Origin: Anniella stebbinsi | Taxonomy: Eukaryota > Chordata > Lepidosauria > Squamata > Anniellidae | Direction: 5' to 3' | Length of the DNA: 64,000 bases | Assembly: GCA_029215795.1 (NCBI GenBank) | Contig: JARDYH010000003.1 | Location: 102,890,609 to 102,954,608 of the forward strand | Part shown: positions 22,940 to 35,085 of the stretch, one piece after another | How the letters are laid out: the number at the start of each line of letters is the position of its first letter | Position numbering within the stretch: the stretch's first letter is position 1 | Made by a program: the position numbers and the translations under genes | The notes under the pieces: generated by a model | Seen by the model: only the letters and a program-made list of their open reading frames with translations | Told to the model about the DNA's origin: nothing | The model's database searches: none

Positions 22940-25484
22940 GTATCTTCTCCATCCTATAAGTCGTAAACCAGTACTGAAGCTATGATTGTTTTAAAGTACA
23001 AAATGGAATGTTCATAGGTCTTTACCTTGAAACAGGGGACATGGAGTGTACTCCAAAATGTGAATATATGTTTACGTTAGCTAAAAGTCAGTATACACAC
23101 ATACACATATCCAATGTTGTTTATCTGTTAATGGAAAGAAAACCACTAGTGAAATAGATTCCCCTCCCTGCAAATCTGCATGGACCAGATTTGGGGTGCA
23201 TGGGGACTGCACAGGGGAGGAGAGGATGGGGAAGTCCTGCTGCACAGGTGGAAGTTTGCTCACTCAACGTTAGAGCCAATTCTCTGCTTACCAGAAAAGA
23301 CTAAACATTAGATATTTAATCTGTAACCGTGACAGTTCAGACTACGAGCTAATAGAGGCTAGGACAGAGCAAGCCTAGTCCTTCATAGGGCACTACTGTG
23401 TTGCACTGCAGGAGTTCACTTTCCCTTTGAGGGCCTAACTGGGCCAACAGGCAAGTCTTTACACCAGAGGTGGGGAACCTTTTTTAAGTCAAAATTTTGT
23501 GAGAGGGGGAGAGGGAACTGATTGGGGACAGGGGCCCACATGAGTAGGGCTGGCTGTGGGCAGGACCAAAGCCAAAAGTCAGTGGAGGCATCCCATCCAC
23601 ACTCACCCGTCCATCACCCTGCTTTTCACACATTTACCCACAGGACACACTCACTACTGTGACCTCTTCCTTCTGTCTCTGGTTTCCATGGTGGGCAATG
23701 TGAAAGAAGCTTCCCTTCCTCGGTACCAAACACCAAAACACAGTGGGGCTGCTGAGGGAGGAATATAGCATTTCCTTCCTCCACTGGTAGCCTAGTTGGG
23801 AGGGAGGGGTTCAGAACAAGAGGCCATGGGTCAGAGGGGAACCCACTGCAGGCCGTGTCCAGCCCATGCTCCCCGCAGCTCCATGCCTTTGCCATCCCAT
23901 GCCAAAATTCATGGCCACAAAGGATTTTTTTTTTAAAAAAATGCCAATTTGATGCTGAAACTCAGTTGCAAAGCACTATGGGCCAGTATAATGGTCACAT
24001 TTAGCTGCTTTTCAAGCTAAATTTGGCCACTAGTGTTCCGCAGTGCTTTGCTGCTGAAAACCAGCAGCAAATCAGCAGGGGTGGGGTGGAGAATACTCTG
24101 TTGCTAACCTTTAAGCTGGCCATTTTTGAACAAAGGAACTTCAAAGGGAGATTTTGGCATAAAACCAGAGAATTTAACTTTTCAAGAGGCTCAATTCTAT
24201 CACCTGTGACCTGAATCCAGATAATAGGATTTATCCCACTAGAGGTGTTAATTGTCTTATCGATGACAAGGGTGCTTGCTGTGTGAGTGGTCACTGTAGC
24301 AATTTTTACATACATTTCAGCTTTAACATAACTGCCAAGGTCTGTACTTTTTGCTTTTAATTTGCCTCGGACCTCACTACTTATAATTCCCCAATCTCCT
24401 TATAATCTTAGTTCCCAATTTAGGATAACACTTCATGCATCTGATGTAGTGTACTATAGCCCACAAATTTTTATGCCATAATATTTTTATGCTGTTATGC
24501 TGCACAATTACTGCATTTTGGCATCTTGGTACAATTGGGAATGTTTCCATCATGCATGTTTTGACTTCTGTGATAAACTGTTTTGTATTATTGTTTTAAT
24601 GTTTTTATGCTATTGTGTGTTTGATACTGATATTTACTAATATTATATTTTATATAGTTGCAGTCTATTTAATATAGTCACACTTTTGTGAGCCTCTCTG
24701 AGTACAGCTTGCTTGAGGAAAAGTATTATGCAACTATTAAATCAAAATCGAATCCAAGTTTCTCTTTGATAGATGCATCAAAGGGTTTGTTCTCAAACTC
24801 TATGACTTGTCCAGTTGGGCTGCCAACTTGTGAATGCAATATTGTGGTGCTCTAGTTGGATCAGGAGGAAAGACTCTGTGTGAGTAGGTAGGCAAACACA
24901 CAGGTTCTTATAGGCTGAGTTTCCGGTTAGCAGGTTTATGTGGCTTGGCTATTAACTTCAATTTCCTGCGTTTGCACACATACCCTGGCTTGGAGAGCAG
25001 ATGGTGAAATTGCACCAGCTGCCTTGACATACCCCCTGAGAAAAGCAGAGTAACATATGACAATTTGGGATGTTCAGACATGCAAAGACTGGAGCAAAAC
25101 CTCCTACCAAACTGAAGCATCTCAGATTGCATCCTTGCCCTAGCCATGCACTTATGTGCGGTGAAATGATGGGAAGCGGGGAGAGTGCCTCGTTTTCCTT
25201 CTTAAATCCACCTTCACTAACAAAATTGGCCAGCTGGAAACCCTGATTGTAAAAGCTTGTCCTGACACATTGCCACAAGTAGTTTGTTTTTCAATCTTGG
25301 GGATTCTTTTTATTATTATTGTTATTATTAGGCAGCATGATATGCCAAAAGCAGCATACAGCCACACTACTAGCATTGTAGCTGCTCGCCTTCATGTTGC
25401 TCAGCCTTGGTAAAACATGAAGCCTCTTATTAGTGGAGTGTAAACATTCTTTGTTTCTCTTTTTCTTTTTAAACACTCCCCCAG
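22940..25484 (+). other. CD9: CD9 intron 2
   Basis: A 2.5-kb intron with GT..AG ends. It carries a possible hAT-like fragment from 23463 (agaggtggggaaccttt terminus) and otherwise unassigned sequence. No independent gene is seen. Confidence 0.85.
23463..23950. mobile_element. possible hAT-like MITE in CD9 intron 2
   Basis: The left end (ccagaggtggggaaccttttt) resembles termini of common reptile hAT MITEs. The right end was not identified, so the length is approximate. Confidence 0.3.
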
Positions 25485-25582
25485 GGGTTTACATTCTGAT
25501 TGGAGCTGGTGCCCTCATGATGCTTGTTGGTTTCTTGGGATGTTGTGGAGCAATACAGGAGTCCCAATGCATGCTTGGCTTG
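25485..25582 (+). CDS. CD9: CD9 tetraspanin, exon 3
   Basis: Joined to the single leftover base of the previous exon, it gives 33 residues covering membrane segment 2 and the inner loop: [20 protein letters not shown], then [10 protein letters not shown]. The juxtamembrane Cys pair in GFLGCCGA and the later Cys correspond to palmitoylated cysteines of mammalian CD9. The boundaries are ccag|ggg and ttg|gtaagt. The only clear difference from mammalian CD9 here is a conservative A-I-Q for A-V-Q. Confidence 0.98.
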
Positions 25583-27924
25583 GTAAGTATTGGTTTTGAG
25601 GACCAGTTTCTAAACCTGGCAGAATGAAATGGAATGGCTTTGGTTGGATTGTTCCATTTCATGTCACAATGTCTGTTCTAGTCCATTTTGGACACAGGTT
25701 CCAGGAAGGATATTTAAGTAACTATGCCTGCAGAACTATGCCTATAGATTAGCTTTTCACATGTGTCACAGAACTAATTCCTACATGCATTGGGGCTTAT
25801 TCTGTTGAAAGTGAACTGTCTTCAATAGAAAGTGCTGTTTGGATTCTCATACTTGATAGTAATAGAAAGGTTATTTCCATGGTGGTTCAGCTATGGTGGC
25901 TCTTTCTCACCCTTACTATTTATTTTACATACACTTATATACAACTTCCTTACCAAGTTTCTCTGTGGCACATGTAGTATAAGGGCACAGGGTTGCCCCT
26001 TTATTAAAGCGAATCTCACACACGCACACACACACAGATTCCACCATTATAAACCTCAAAATTCTACTGCTTATAAAACGACACCTGTTGAGTAATAATT
26101 GGACACTTGGCTTCTACCAGATGAGGTGTGCAATTGTTCAAAATCTTAAACAATTGACACAGGCACAGCAAGTTAAAAATTGATACTTTTTACCCATTTT
26201 GCCCCAATTTGCAGGATGGCATATTAATATTTCTTTCAAATGTTGTTGAAAACTACTGGTGCACTTTATTCAGGCTTGTCAAGGAGGCATACCTTTAATT
26301 GGCTTGGTGATGTTCTGAGCAGTGGTTCAGAAGTTATTAAGAGTTTCCTGCCCCATTATACCCTATGGCAACAACTGCCGGCGAAGTTATGTAGCGCATG
26401 GCCCATTTGATTCTGAAGCTAGAATGTGTGTGTGTATGTCAGTTTGTGAGTGTTTAGTTCGTATGTTGTATTTTCAGAACACTGTAATGATAAAATTCCT
26501 TTTCAAAAACCAGGGAAATTCAGTGATTGATTAAAAAAAACCTACCTGCTTAAAACCAGAATTAAGGCTATTTCATGTTGGCTAATGCTGTACAAAGCCA
26601 GGAAATTGGACTTGACTTCTTAACAGAAGTGCCCCGTGATCACTAATGATATTTTGCACCTTCACAAATTGTGCTTGCTTCCAACGTATGCGCCATGCAC
26701 CCACACTTTCCCTTGGTCTTTTAAGCCCTAATTAAGTCGGGGAGAATGGAATGCCTGGGACCAGCAAAGATGCCCCACATTGTCCTGATCCTGGCTTGTC
26801 TTGGGAAGCATCTAAATCTTACTGTATTGTGAGAGGAATCTTCCTGTGAGTTGACCTATGCCAGTTTGTTCCTTGTATCAGTAGCTGGCATGATGTATTA
26901 AACCAGCCTTCTTCAACCTGGTGCCCTACTGGACTGCAACGCAGTAAGGCTCAGAATGGTACATGAGGAAAGGCAGGACTAGTGGGCTACCTCTAACTTC
27001 TTGATGTAGTTTCAGTACAAGAAGTGTTTCTATTTGCACCCTTTCCTTGTTTTAGGAAGTGCAGAACAGCAAACAGAGGAATTATTTTGGTCCCCCATCC
27101 AGGCACTGATGAAGTTTTAGCTTCAACAGTGCTATAACATTGGATATTTCCAGACCCTTAGCTGGGCATAACATACAGACTGACTCTGAGAATTTGTGTT
27201 TTTGATTAGAAAATTTACCATGTATAATATTTTGATAGTTTTAGAAAATGTTCATTTAAGCTCACCTGAGAGCTGGTGTACTGGCTAAGTGCCAATCCTC
27301 TGCATACATACGTGGGGGTAAGTTCCATCGAACAATGTGGGATTTTACTCTAAGTAAATGTGCATAGAATTAGGTAGTATGAACATAAGTTGGGAAGCCA
27401 TGTGTTGCGATATCTCCTCCAACTTTCTAGGTAGCCTTACATCTGCTGCTGCTGCTACTCATGGCTCCTCTGTGTGCAATTTGGAGAAGATAATATTATT
27501 TATTTATTTTATTATATTTATATCCCTCCTTTTTTCCTCCCAAGGAATACAAGGCACCATACATAATCCTCCTCCTCTTCATTTTATCCTCATAACAACA
27601 AACCTGTGAGGTAGGTTGGGCTGAGAGTCTGTGACTGGCTCAACGTCACCCAGTAAGCTTTCATGGCTGAGCTAACCCAGATCTCCTGCCTCCCAGTCCA
27701 ACACTTTAGTCACTACACCACACTCGCTCTGACCTGCCATACCATACAAGAATGTGGCTCTTGTATGGATAACTGAGATAAAGTATATGAAATGCATTGA
27801 ACATTCTCTAAAGCACTAACTATAGAAATGTTAAGTTTTATCATCTCATGATTTTAAAGTCATCTGCATTTGTCAAGGGTGTTCAACTGTGACCTGTCTT
27901 TCTCTCTCTATCCTTTGCCCCTAG
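25583..27924 (+). other. CD9: CD9 intron 3
   Basis: A 2.3-kb intron containing a short CA repeat near 26018-26035 and a minus-strand MIR-like SINE at 27495-27731. No other feature is recognised. Confidence 0.85.
27495..27731 (-). mobile_element. tRNA-headed MIR/CORE-like SINE
   Basis: The minus strand starts gagtgtggtgtagtgactaaag, which is tRNA-like. It continues through a CORE-like centre (gggtgacgttgagccagtcac) and an L2-like tail with aaataaataa. It is the same family as 21231-21470. Confidence 0.82.
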
Positions 27925-27999
27925 TTTTTTACCTTCCTTCTGTTGATTTTTGCTCTTGAAGTAGCTGCTGCCATCTGGGGATTTGCAAACAAATCAAAG
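27925..27999 (+). CDS. CD9: CD9 tetraspanin, exon 4
   Basis: Twenty-five codons in phase 0 encode membrane segment 3 and the start of the large extracellular loop (FFTFLLLIFALEVAAAIWGF, then ANKSK). The acceptor is ccctag|ttt and the donor aag|gtagat. Length and phase equal those of vertebrate CD9 exon 4. The loop start ANKSK differs from the mammalian sequence, which is expected in this variable region. Confidence 0.97.
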
Positions 28000-28403
28000 G
28001 TAGATCAAATTTTCTAATACTGAAGTTATTTTTTAAAGTTGCCTTTAGTATGCCATTTAGAACTGTGACAGCATGTCCCCTGGGTTTCAGTAGAGCTAGG
28101 GAGGAGAAACCTCTTTCAATTGAGGGCTGAATGCAATTTTGGGAAAGCTCTTGAGGCCCACATTCCTGTGGTAGGAAAGGCTGTGAAGGCAAAGGGAGTG
28201 GGGCTAAAGGCACAAAGAATACCAGCATATTGTAGCTTACATCTCTTACTTCCAGTATCTAAGCCTGAGGAGAGGCATTTTGACCTTTTAGAAGGGCATA
28301 AGCAAAAAAGAAAGGTTTATGGTCATCCTTCCACATCCCTGCCCATTCCAGACTGTCTGTGGTCTATTCCGAAAGAGTCTGTTAGCCCTGATAGGGTATG
28401 TAT

Positions 28404-29411
28404 TAGGGATGTGCATGGATGCCAAAAATCAAATCAGAACTTCAGATTTTGTAAAGTATCGTATCTTTAAAATTGGAGGTCCGTCTTATCGGATCAGATC
28501 CGATAACGATACAAAATCGGAAGTTCCAATTTTGATATCGGTCCGCTATTTTAGATGTTTTCCCCATAGGCTTGCATTGGGGGAAAGAAAGCTTTCCCCC
28601 AATGCAAGTCTATGGGGGAAACACCTAAAATGGTGGCCCTCCCTCCCTCCCTCCCTCCCCCCACTCACACTCCTTACCTGCCGCCATCCCGCGCTGCTGT
28701 CCGCTGCCATCCGCTGCTTCCATCTACTGCTAATTAGGCTTAGCGGCCTGGTTCTCAGTAGAGCGATGACGCGCCAGGTGATGTCATCACCCGTCGTGTC
28801 GTCGCTCTTCTGAGAACCAGGCCGCTAAGCCTAATTAGCAGTAAATGGAAGCAGTGGATGGCAGCACAGGATGGCAGCAAGTAAGGGGGACCTCCCCCTC
28901 CCTCCCCCCCCACTCACACTCCTTACCTGCCGCCATCATCCGCTGACATCCACTGCTTCCGTACTACTGATAAACAGGCCTTGCGGCCTCTTCCACAATA
29001 GAGCGATGGCGCGCCGAGTGATGATATCACCTAGTGCACCATTGCTCTATTGTGGAACTGGCTGCAAGGCCTGTTTATAAGTAGTACGGGAGCAGCGGGC
29101 GGCAGCGAGGATTCAGCAGGTAAGGAGTGTGAGCGGAGGGAGGGAGAGGGAGGTCCCCACTCATCTGCTGCCATGTTTTCCCCTTAGACTTGCATTGGGG
29201 AAAAGCTTTCTTTCCCCCATTGCAAGCTTATAGCGACAACACGTAAAATGGAGCTCCGATTTTCCAATTTTTTCCGATATTAGTCGGATAGAAAAAAAAT
29301 CAGATTGGGAGAAATCGGACCTCCTGCAGCCAGCATTGGAATTGGACATCGGATGTCCGATTTCCTCCAATTTGTATCGATAGCAGAGATATGATACAAT
29401 GTACATCCCTA
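28404..29411. mobile_element. hAT-like non-autonomous element with hairpin units, 8-bp TSD
   Basis: The ends are tagggatgtgcatgg and the inverted gtacatcccta. A perfect 8-bp target duplication, gtatgtat, flanks the element at 28396-28403 and 29412-29419. Inside are an AT/CG-mixed end region, a hairpin around cccataggcttgcattgggg, and two GC-rich hairpins centred near 28782 and 29023. Each of those has an apex of the form gtgatgNNatcac. No transposase frame is present. The same architecture recurs at 43805-45762. Confidence 0.9.
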
Positions 29412-29646
29412 GTATGTATTCCAGCAAGGAATGGGGCTGCGTGTGCTCTGCTGTTTGTCCCTAAGTGTGGTGGTGTAGTGGGCACCTAACCACTCTCTTA
29501 TTTTGACATTATACCCTGCACACAAAAATCTATCACAATAAATAGCACTTAAAACAAATATCATCCAACAGCAAACTAAAAAAAACCCCAAAAATCTACC
29601 ATCATAAGGCTCTAACTAAAAAAATGCCAGCCTGAATGAAATGTTC

Positions 29647-30215
29647 TAAAGAATTTATTTTAAAAGCAGACTGGGGAGGGGGGACCTTCCATAGTTTAGG
29701 GGTTGCAATTGAAAAGGCCTTATTTTTGTCATCATCAACTGCACTTCTGTTGGTGAAGGACAGCATGGAGGGCTTCACACTGGTTGTGGATCTCTAGCAG
29801 GTTCATGTGGGAGAAGGTGATTCCTCCGTGTGATACCCTGGTCCCAAGTCATTTTTTCTTTAAGAGCCAAGGCCAGCAGCTTCAATTCAGCCCCAAAACA
29901 AGTTGGAAGCCAAGGAACGTGGGGCAAAATTGGCCTAATTTTGCTGTTAATTCCAGACACAAGTCTGATTACAGCATTCTGGCCAACTGAAATTTCGCGA
30001 CTCCATTTCAAGGGCAATACCCCTTCAGAATGTAAACCAACCTGGAAGTGACCAGGGCATGAATGGCCAAGACTAAGTCTGACTCCTCCAGGGAAGGGCA
30101 TGGCTGATAAACCAGATGGAGTTGGTTAAAGGCAGTCCTGACTGATGCAGTCTTCCTGGCACCCAAAAATAGGGTCATTTCCAAGCTGCAAACATGTTAA
30201 TTCAGGGAGACTGCA
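29647..30215 (-). mobile_element. old L2-type LINE 3' fragment
   Basis: The minus strand resembles the L2 copy at 14070-15900 in order and wording (cattctggccaactgaa, aagagccaaggccagcagcttcaattc on the + strand). It is diverged, with no long frame and no clear ends. Confidence 0.6.
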
Positions 30216-30242
30216 ACCCCATCTAAAATAGCTTGGACACTA

Positions 30243-30430
30243 TGACCCTGTTTAGACTAAGCCACAGTAGCTAAGCATTTTGAGCTAAACATTATGACTT
30301 AGTATGTCATGTGAACCATTCCTCATCTTGGTGGCTACATAACCACAGTTTAAACACACTCACTAACCATGTGCTGCAAAAGGGTTAGCAGCCTAACCAT
30401 GGCTTAGTGTGTTATCTGAACAGGCCCTAT
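30243..30430. mobile_element. foldback MITE
   Basis: The left end ccctgtttagactaagccac and the right end gttatctgaacaggccc are inverted counterparts, with aaccatggcttagtgtg in the right arm mirrored imperfectly in the left. The target duplication was not resolved. Confidence 0.5.
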
Positions 30431-30711
30431 GTGGTAGCTGCTATAGTGATCCCATCTTGAACTATCCTATGCTTGCAAAGGAATTGGTGAACTCTTGTCC
30501 TGAAACTTGTAGCTGAGGCTGGATAAGTAAAACCCCAGTTCATACCATGGTTTCATATCCTTGTTCATGGCCAATCCTTAACCATAGTTTAGGTATTCAG
30601 ATCTAATTCTAAGTATGGTTAAGATCTGCATACAGCCTGAGAAGCATGGAGAGTTTTCTTCTTATTCAGAGATTAGCCCAAAGGACTTCAGCTGCCTCGC
30701 TGTAATGTATC

Positions 30712-30843
30712 CTTTATAACTAAGGGTGCAATCCTATACATGTTTAGAGAGAAATAAGTCCTACAACTCCCAGCATTCCCCAGCCAGCATGGGAGTTGTA
30801 GAATTTTTTTCTGTCTAAAGATGCATAGGATTGCACTCTAAGT
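30712..30843. mobile_element. short palindromic MITE
   Basis: The left arm gggtgcaatcctatacatg through tacaactcccagc mirrors the right arm gggagttgtag through gcataggattgcac. A truncated relative lies at 51435-51512. Confidence 0.65.
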
Positions 30844-30901
30844 AACTAAAGCAAACTCTTATGTCATTATTGGGTGAATTATTATCTTGTATTTTGTTTA
30901 G

Positions 30902-30994
30902 GTTGTTGATGAAATGGAGAATTTTTATAAGGCAACTTATGACAAAAGAAATGACCCTTCTGCCAGAGAAACTCTGAAAGCCATTCATTTTGCA
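30902..30994 (+). CDS. CD9: CD9 tetraspanin, exon 5
   Basis: Thirty-one codons in phase 0 encode the first helices of the large extracellular loop (VVDEMENFYKATYDKRNDPS, then ARETLKAIHFA). The RETLKAIH block just before the CCG exon is strongly conserved in CD9 and close relatives and is diagnostic. The acceptor is ttttgttta followed by G, and the donor is gca|gtaagt. It is two residues shorter than the human exon, in the variable middle. Confidence 0.97.
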
Positions 30995-32413
30995 GTAAGT
31001 CAGATCTTCTCTATTTGTTTTGTGTCTTTCTTTCTGTAACATTTCTAGATCTCACTTAGCCATGATTCAGAGATGGTGTGTGCGGCTCCTCATCTTTACT
31101 CCTTGAATACTTTGTAGCTGATAGCAGTCTGCATAAAATTGTGTGCTGGGAAGGGATAGGGAAAGAAAAGGCGGAGAAGAGCCTACGAGCCCATTATGGT
31201 GGGTTTTCCCCATCTCTTAACCATGCCTAATTGCTTAGAGGAAAATGGCATCTCCAATGATCTAGTGAGTGCTAGAGAGGCTAGAGAGAAATGCTAGCTA
31301 TGGGTTTCAAGGCCCCACTTGCAATGGCGTAATTTTTAAAAACTTTGGGAAGCAGGATGCACACCACAAAATATAGGGCAATTGCATGTGTTTAAGTTAG
31401 AATTCCCTCCCTCCCCTCTAGCTTCCCTTAAACCAAGACCTAGATCTGCAATGAACAGTCATCTCTGGAGCCCTAAAGAATGTTCTCTTCCTCCCTGCTT
31501 CTAGTCCCCACATGGCTGTGCATTTCACACAAACTGTAGCCACATGGGATAGTGCCATGAGGAAGCATCCCCCTGGAAGAATTGCGATAAAATTAGGCAG
31601 TTTTTGAAGCAGTTACAAGAACCATGTATGGGTTTATTGCATTGCAAGCATTTGTCAAGATGAACTACAATGTTTAGCATGCTGTGACTATTTACAGCCC
31701 CTTCCCTTGTATTTATTTATTTATTAATCTACAAGTTAGTGGTGAGTTGCCCTCTGGGACAGGTGCTACACAAGAGATTCCTGTGAATATAACTATAGCA
31801 GAATGTCTTGATTAGTCATGTGAGGTTCTCCCGGTCCACTATAGCCTGCCTCCCCTAATTTCTGCCTGTCTTTTAGTTCAGTCGAGACATGACAAAGGAA
31901 ATTTGTGAGGGGATAAATATGAGTAGAGGTTAGGAGGTAAAATGGAAGCCAAAGGGTTGAAATGTTAGGTGAGGTGGGTAATGGTTTACAACTAACAGGA
32001 GATTTGATCTATAAAATCTCTTTATTTAGACAAAGCGGTAAACAAAATAAAGCCAGTCATTTAGTAACACCCAGCTGAATCATTAGGGCCTATATGGGCA
32101 TTGCAATGTTGGTGGGTGATTAAATTCAATCAGCATTGGCTACTTGCATGGTTGTGTGTTTCCACGTGCTTTACATGGATCTGGGTGAGAGAAGAACCCT
32201 GTCACACAGTATTGGATTCTTTTGCACAGAAGACTTAAGTGTTTTCTAGGATTTTCTGCAGGCAGGCATACTTTAGCATAGTCTGTAAAACTATTTTAGC
32301 AAATGTCTTCCGGTTGAGAACATATCTAAATCTGTTGACTTATATGCTTCTTGGACATACATTTCAGCATGAAAATTGCATCTCAATATATTAAACTTTT
32401 CTTTGTGCTGTAG
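30995..32413 (+). other. CD9: CD9 intron 5
   Basis: A 1.4-kb intron. I see no repeat with clear boundaries and no other gene. Confidence 0.8.
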
Positions 32414-32485
32414 CTAAACTGCTGTGGCTATGGGGGATTCTTAGAAGCGTTGGTTTCGGAAACCTGTCCCAAAGATGTTACACAG
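32414..32485 (+). CDS. CD9: CD9 tetraspanin, exon 6 (CCG exon)
   Basis: Twenty-four codons encode LNCCGYGGFLEALVSETCPK, then DVTQ. LNCCG is the tetraspanin signature of the large loop, and the later TCPK supplies the third loop cysteine. The human exon encodes 30 residues, so this one is six shorter, between the third cysteine and the next exon. That part forms the hypervariable partner-binding region, so the change may alter partner contacts. The acceptor is gtag|cta and the donor cag|gtatgt. Phase 0 is kept on both sides. Confidence 0.95.
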
Positions 32486-34062
32486 GTATGTAGGAATAAA
32501 CCCACTGTATTTAAAAATATTGTGTATATATTGGCTTGAACTTGAATCTGATACTCCTCCTTCCAACATTCACCGAGGACTTACAGACTTCTTTACAGAC
32601 AGCAAGCAACCCTTTGTTGCAGGCAACTCTTTGTACCAGTATATTTGAAAGTTGAAGAGATACAAATTCAGGTCTTATCTGATCCTATCAGTTAGCAGCT
32701 TTTCAGTAGCATTGATGATATGAAGAGAAGGAATGGCTTTATCAAGAAGAAGGAAAATATGAGTTAAGTTCCTCGTTCAGCTCTCATTGAAGATGTGGCA
32801 CCTTGAAAGAACTTGGGGCATAATCCATCGAACTCTATAAAGTTTAAATCCCACTAATTTAAATTAGGGTGACCAGATAAAATCCAGGTCAGGGCTCATG
32901 TCATTTTAACAGTTGTAGAGCAAAAGGAATTTCAGCCAGTGTCATTTGTATGCAATTAGTTCCTGGTGAAATTCCCTCTTCATCACAACTGTTAAAGCTG
33001 CAGGGGCTCTGCCTTCTTTTGCATATGGTCACTCTAGTATAGTGCCTGCAACTTTAACTGTTGTGATGAAGAGGGAATATCACCAGGAACTAACAGCATA
33101 CAAATGACTCTGACTGAAATTCCCTTTTCTCTACAACTGTTAAAGTTACATGAGCCCTGACCTGGATTTTATCTGGTCACCCTAATTTAAGTGTAAGAAA
33201 TTTAAGCTCATATTTTAAGGTTGTGGGGCTTGACGTTAGCTGGGCTGTGTCCTAGACATGCTTGTAGGATACCAAAGACGTGAATGGAACTGTGTCTTCA
33301 TCTTCACCTTCCTGGATGGTCCAATGTCTGGTTCACCCTCTTTGTGTAATTTTTTTTTTTTGCTATGTTCCTCTATACAAGATGGTATAAACAATGCCCT
33401 GAAAGCTTCCAGTCTAAATTTCAGCAGCTAGAGAGAAGAGGAGAGGAAAGGGAGAGCGAGTGTAATGGGAGATGGAGAATTTGAACAAATGAAGTTGCTT
33501 TTAGTTGGAAATGAAAACTTAATCAAAAGTCTTCATGGAAGGAATACATTTTGAACTGTGGTTTGAAGGAACAAAGAGCAATCACAGTGTAAGCTTCACA
33601 GTCGTACTTTGCTAACAGCACAGTGTAGAACTATAAAAAGACAAAAATGAAATCTCTTCCTCTTCTTCACCCCTGGCTCTCAGGAGAAATAAATTAAATT
33701 ATTGGTCAGATCTGGTGCTTAATGTACTATATTAACAGAGGTACATACGTTTTGGCTGGCCCTGGTAGCCATCCAAAATCTGTGATCTCCACCAACTCTG
33801 TCCTTTTCCTGATTTTGAGGTACTGCAAAACTTAGTGTGACATGAGGAATGAGCCTCTGTTTGTCTGTATTTTGGAGCTGGGGCAGGAGCTAACCAGAAT
33901 AAATGGTTGGATATACTTATCTCTGGTGAACACATTCATGGACTGCTATGGGTCAACCTGGCTGGTCAAGTGCATTCCTCATTAAGCAGAATCTAACTCC
34001 ATTGCTTTGCTGCTTGTGTGTGTGCAACAATATTGGATATGACAGATGAATTTCTCTTCCAG
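32486..34062 (+). other. CD9: CD9 intron 6
   Basis: A 1.6-kb intron containing the complete foldback MITE at 32865-33184. The rest is unassigned. Confidence 0.85.
32865..33184. mobile_element. TAGGGTGACCA foldback MITE, 320 bp
   Basis: The element is an almost complete palindrome, with ends tagggtgaccag and ctggtcaccct(a). Target duplications atttaaat and atttaagt flank it and match at seven of eight bases, which suits the hAT superfamily. There is no coding capacity. Other copies lie at 13205, 47146, 48742, 51148 and 56777. Confidence 0.88.
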
Positions 34063-34146
34063 CCATGCCCTGGTGTTATTAAAGACTTCTTCACTACAAG
34101 GCTGAATGTGATTGGAGCAGTTGGCATTGGTGTTGGTGTGGTGATG
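34063..34146 (+). CDS. CD9: CD9 tetraspanin, exon 7
   Basis: Twenty-eight codons encode the last part of the large loop and the start of membrane segment 4 (PCPGVIKDFFTTRLN, then VIGAVGIGVGVVM). PCPG supplies the fourth loop cysteine, completing the four-cysteine, two-disulfide arrangement of CD9. The acceptor is cttccag|cca and the donor atg|gtaggt. Confidence 0.97.
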
Positions 34147-34709
34147 GTAGGTTGAGACCCTTTCATAAGGTTCGGTTTATGGAAGAATGTTGCATAATGA
34201 TGAATGTGACTCTTTAATTTATTCGAACATGTAAAAGCAGCCATGACATGCCAAGTCGCCTAACATGTGGATTGGGTCCTGGGTTGTGTAATCTGTCCTT
34301 CCTGCTACTTCGTAGATGTTTCAGAGAACATCGGCCTGCTTCTCTTAAGGGCCAAGGTTGCAACAACGCGCTATAAATAAATAAATACAAATTCACTTAC
34401 TATGAATTTTGATATGGAATATTTGTATGAAAGGTTTTGTGACTTTTAGTTAGACCCGTTAACTTGTATTGAGTCCAACCCATGAACTTGCCCTGCTCCT
34501 CTTTATAGATGAGCCTTGCAGTAGCAATCACATTTAAGATATTCCATATAAGCTGGAAACAAAACAATTCTAAAGGTTTGCTTGAGTCAATGCAATTTCA
34601 GTCACAGCTAAATCCAAACCAAAATATTGAATGGCTTGGCTTGCTGATCGAATTGGTATTGCCCTTCATGAAGACACCCTGCCATTTTGTGTATATCTTT
34701 CTTTTTCAG
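34147..34709 (+). other. CD9: CD9 intron 7
   Basis: A 563-bp intron ending in tatctttctttttcag. No repeat is identified with confidence. Confidence 0.85.
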
Positions 34710-34775
34710 ATTTTTGGTATGATTTTCAGCATGATCCTTTGCTGTGCTATTCGCAGAAACCGAGAAATGGTCTAA
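34710..34775 (+). CDS. CD9: CD9 tetraspanin, exon 8 and stop
   Basis: Twenty-one codons plus TAA encode the end of membrane segment 4 and the cytoplasmic tail (IFGMIFSMILCCAIRRNREM, then V). The tail is identical in wording to mammalian CD9, with the palmitoylatable CC pair and the basic RRNR. This separates CD9 from CD81 and other paralogues, whose tails differ. The exons seen give about 196 residues; a 22-residue first exon would make about 218, against 228 in human. Confidence 0.99.
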   Translation: MFGMIFSMILCCAIRRNREMV

Positions 34776-35085
34776 AGCTATTTCAGCCGGCTCCATCCCC
34801 TACATACAAGGAATCTCCAGTTATTAACGCCAGCATTCTGAAAGGCATTTCTAAAGTTATATATTTGGGTTTTTTTAATGCTTTGTTTAGTACTGATGTT
34901 ATTCATTTTTGCTTTTTATGTTTATAAAAGCTGAAAAGGTACTATATTTGTTAAGCTAAAGTCAACAACTTGTATATAAGGTTCTTGTCTCTAAATTGAT
35001 GTCTTGCTTTCTTCAAACTTACAACTGGGATGTAATTTATGTTGGAGAAAATTTGATACTTAATAAAGATTTAAGACCACATAAT
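34776..35085 (+). terminator. CD9: CD9 3' UTR and poly(A) signal
   Basis: The untranslated region runs from the stop to about 15-20 bases past the canonical AATAAA at 35062-35067. Cleavage probably occurs in the gaccacataatgac stretch. Confidence 0.85.

Larger units (their letters stand above)
28000..30901 (+). other. CD9: CD9 intron 4
   Basis: A 2.9-kb intron that hosts the complete hAT-like element at 28404-29411, an L2 3' remnant at 29647-30215, a foldback MITE at 30243-30430 and a short palindrome at 30712-30843. Confidence 0.85.
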
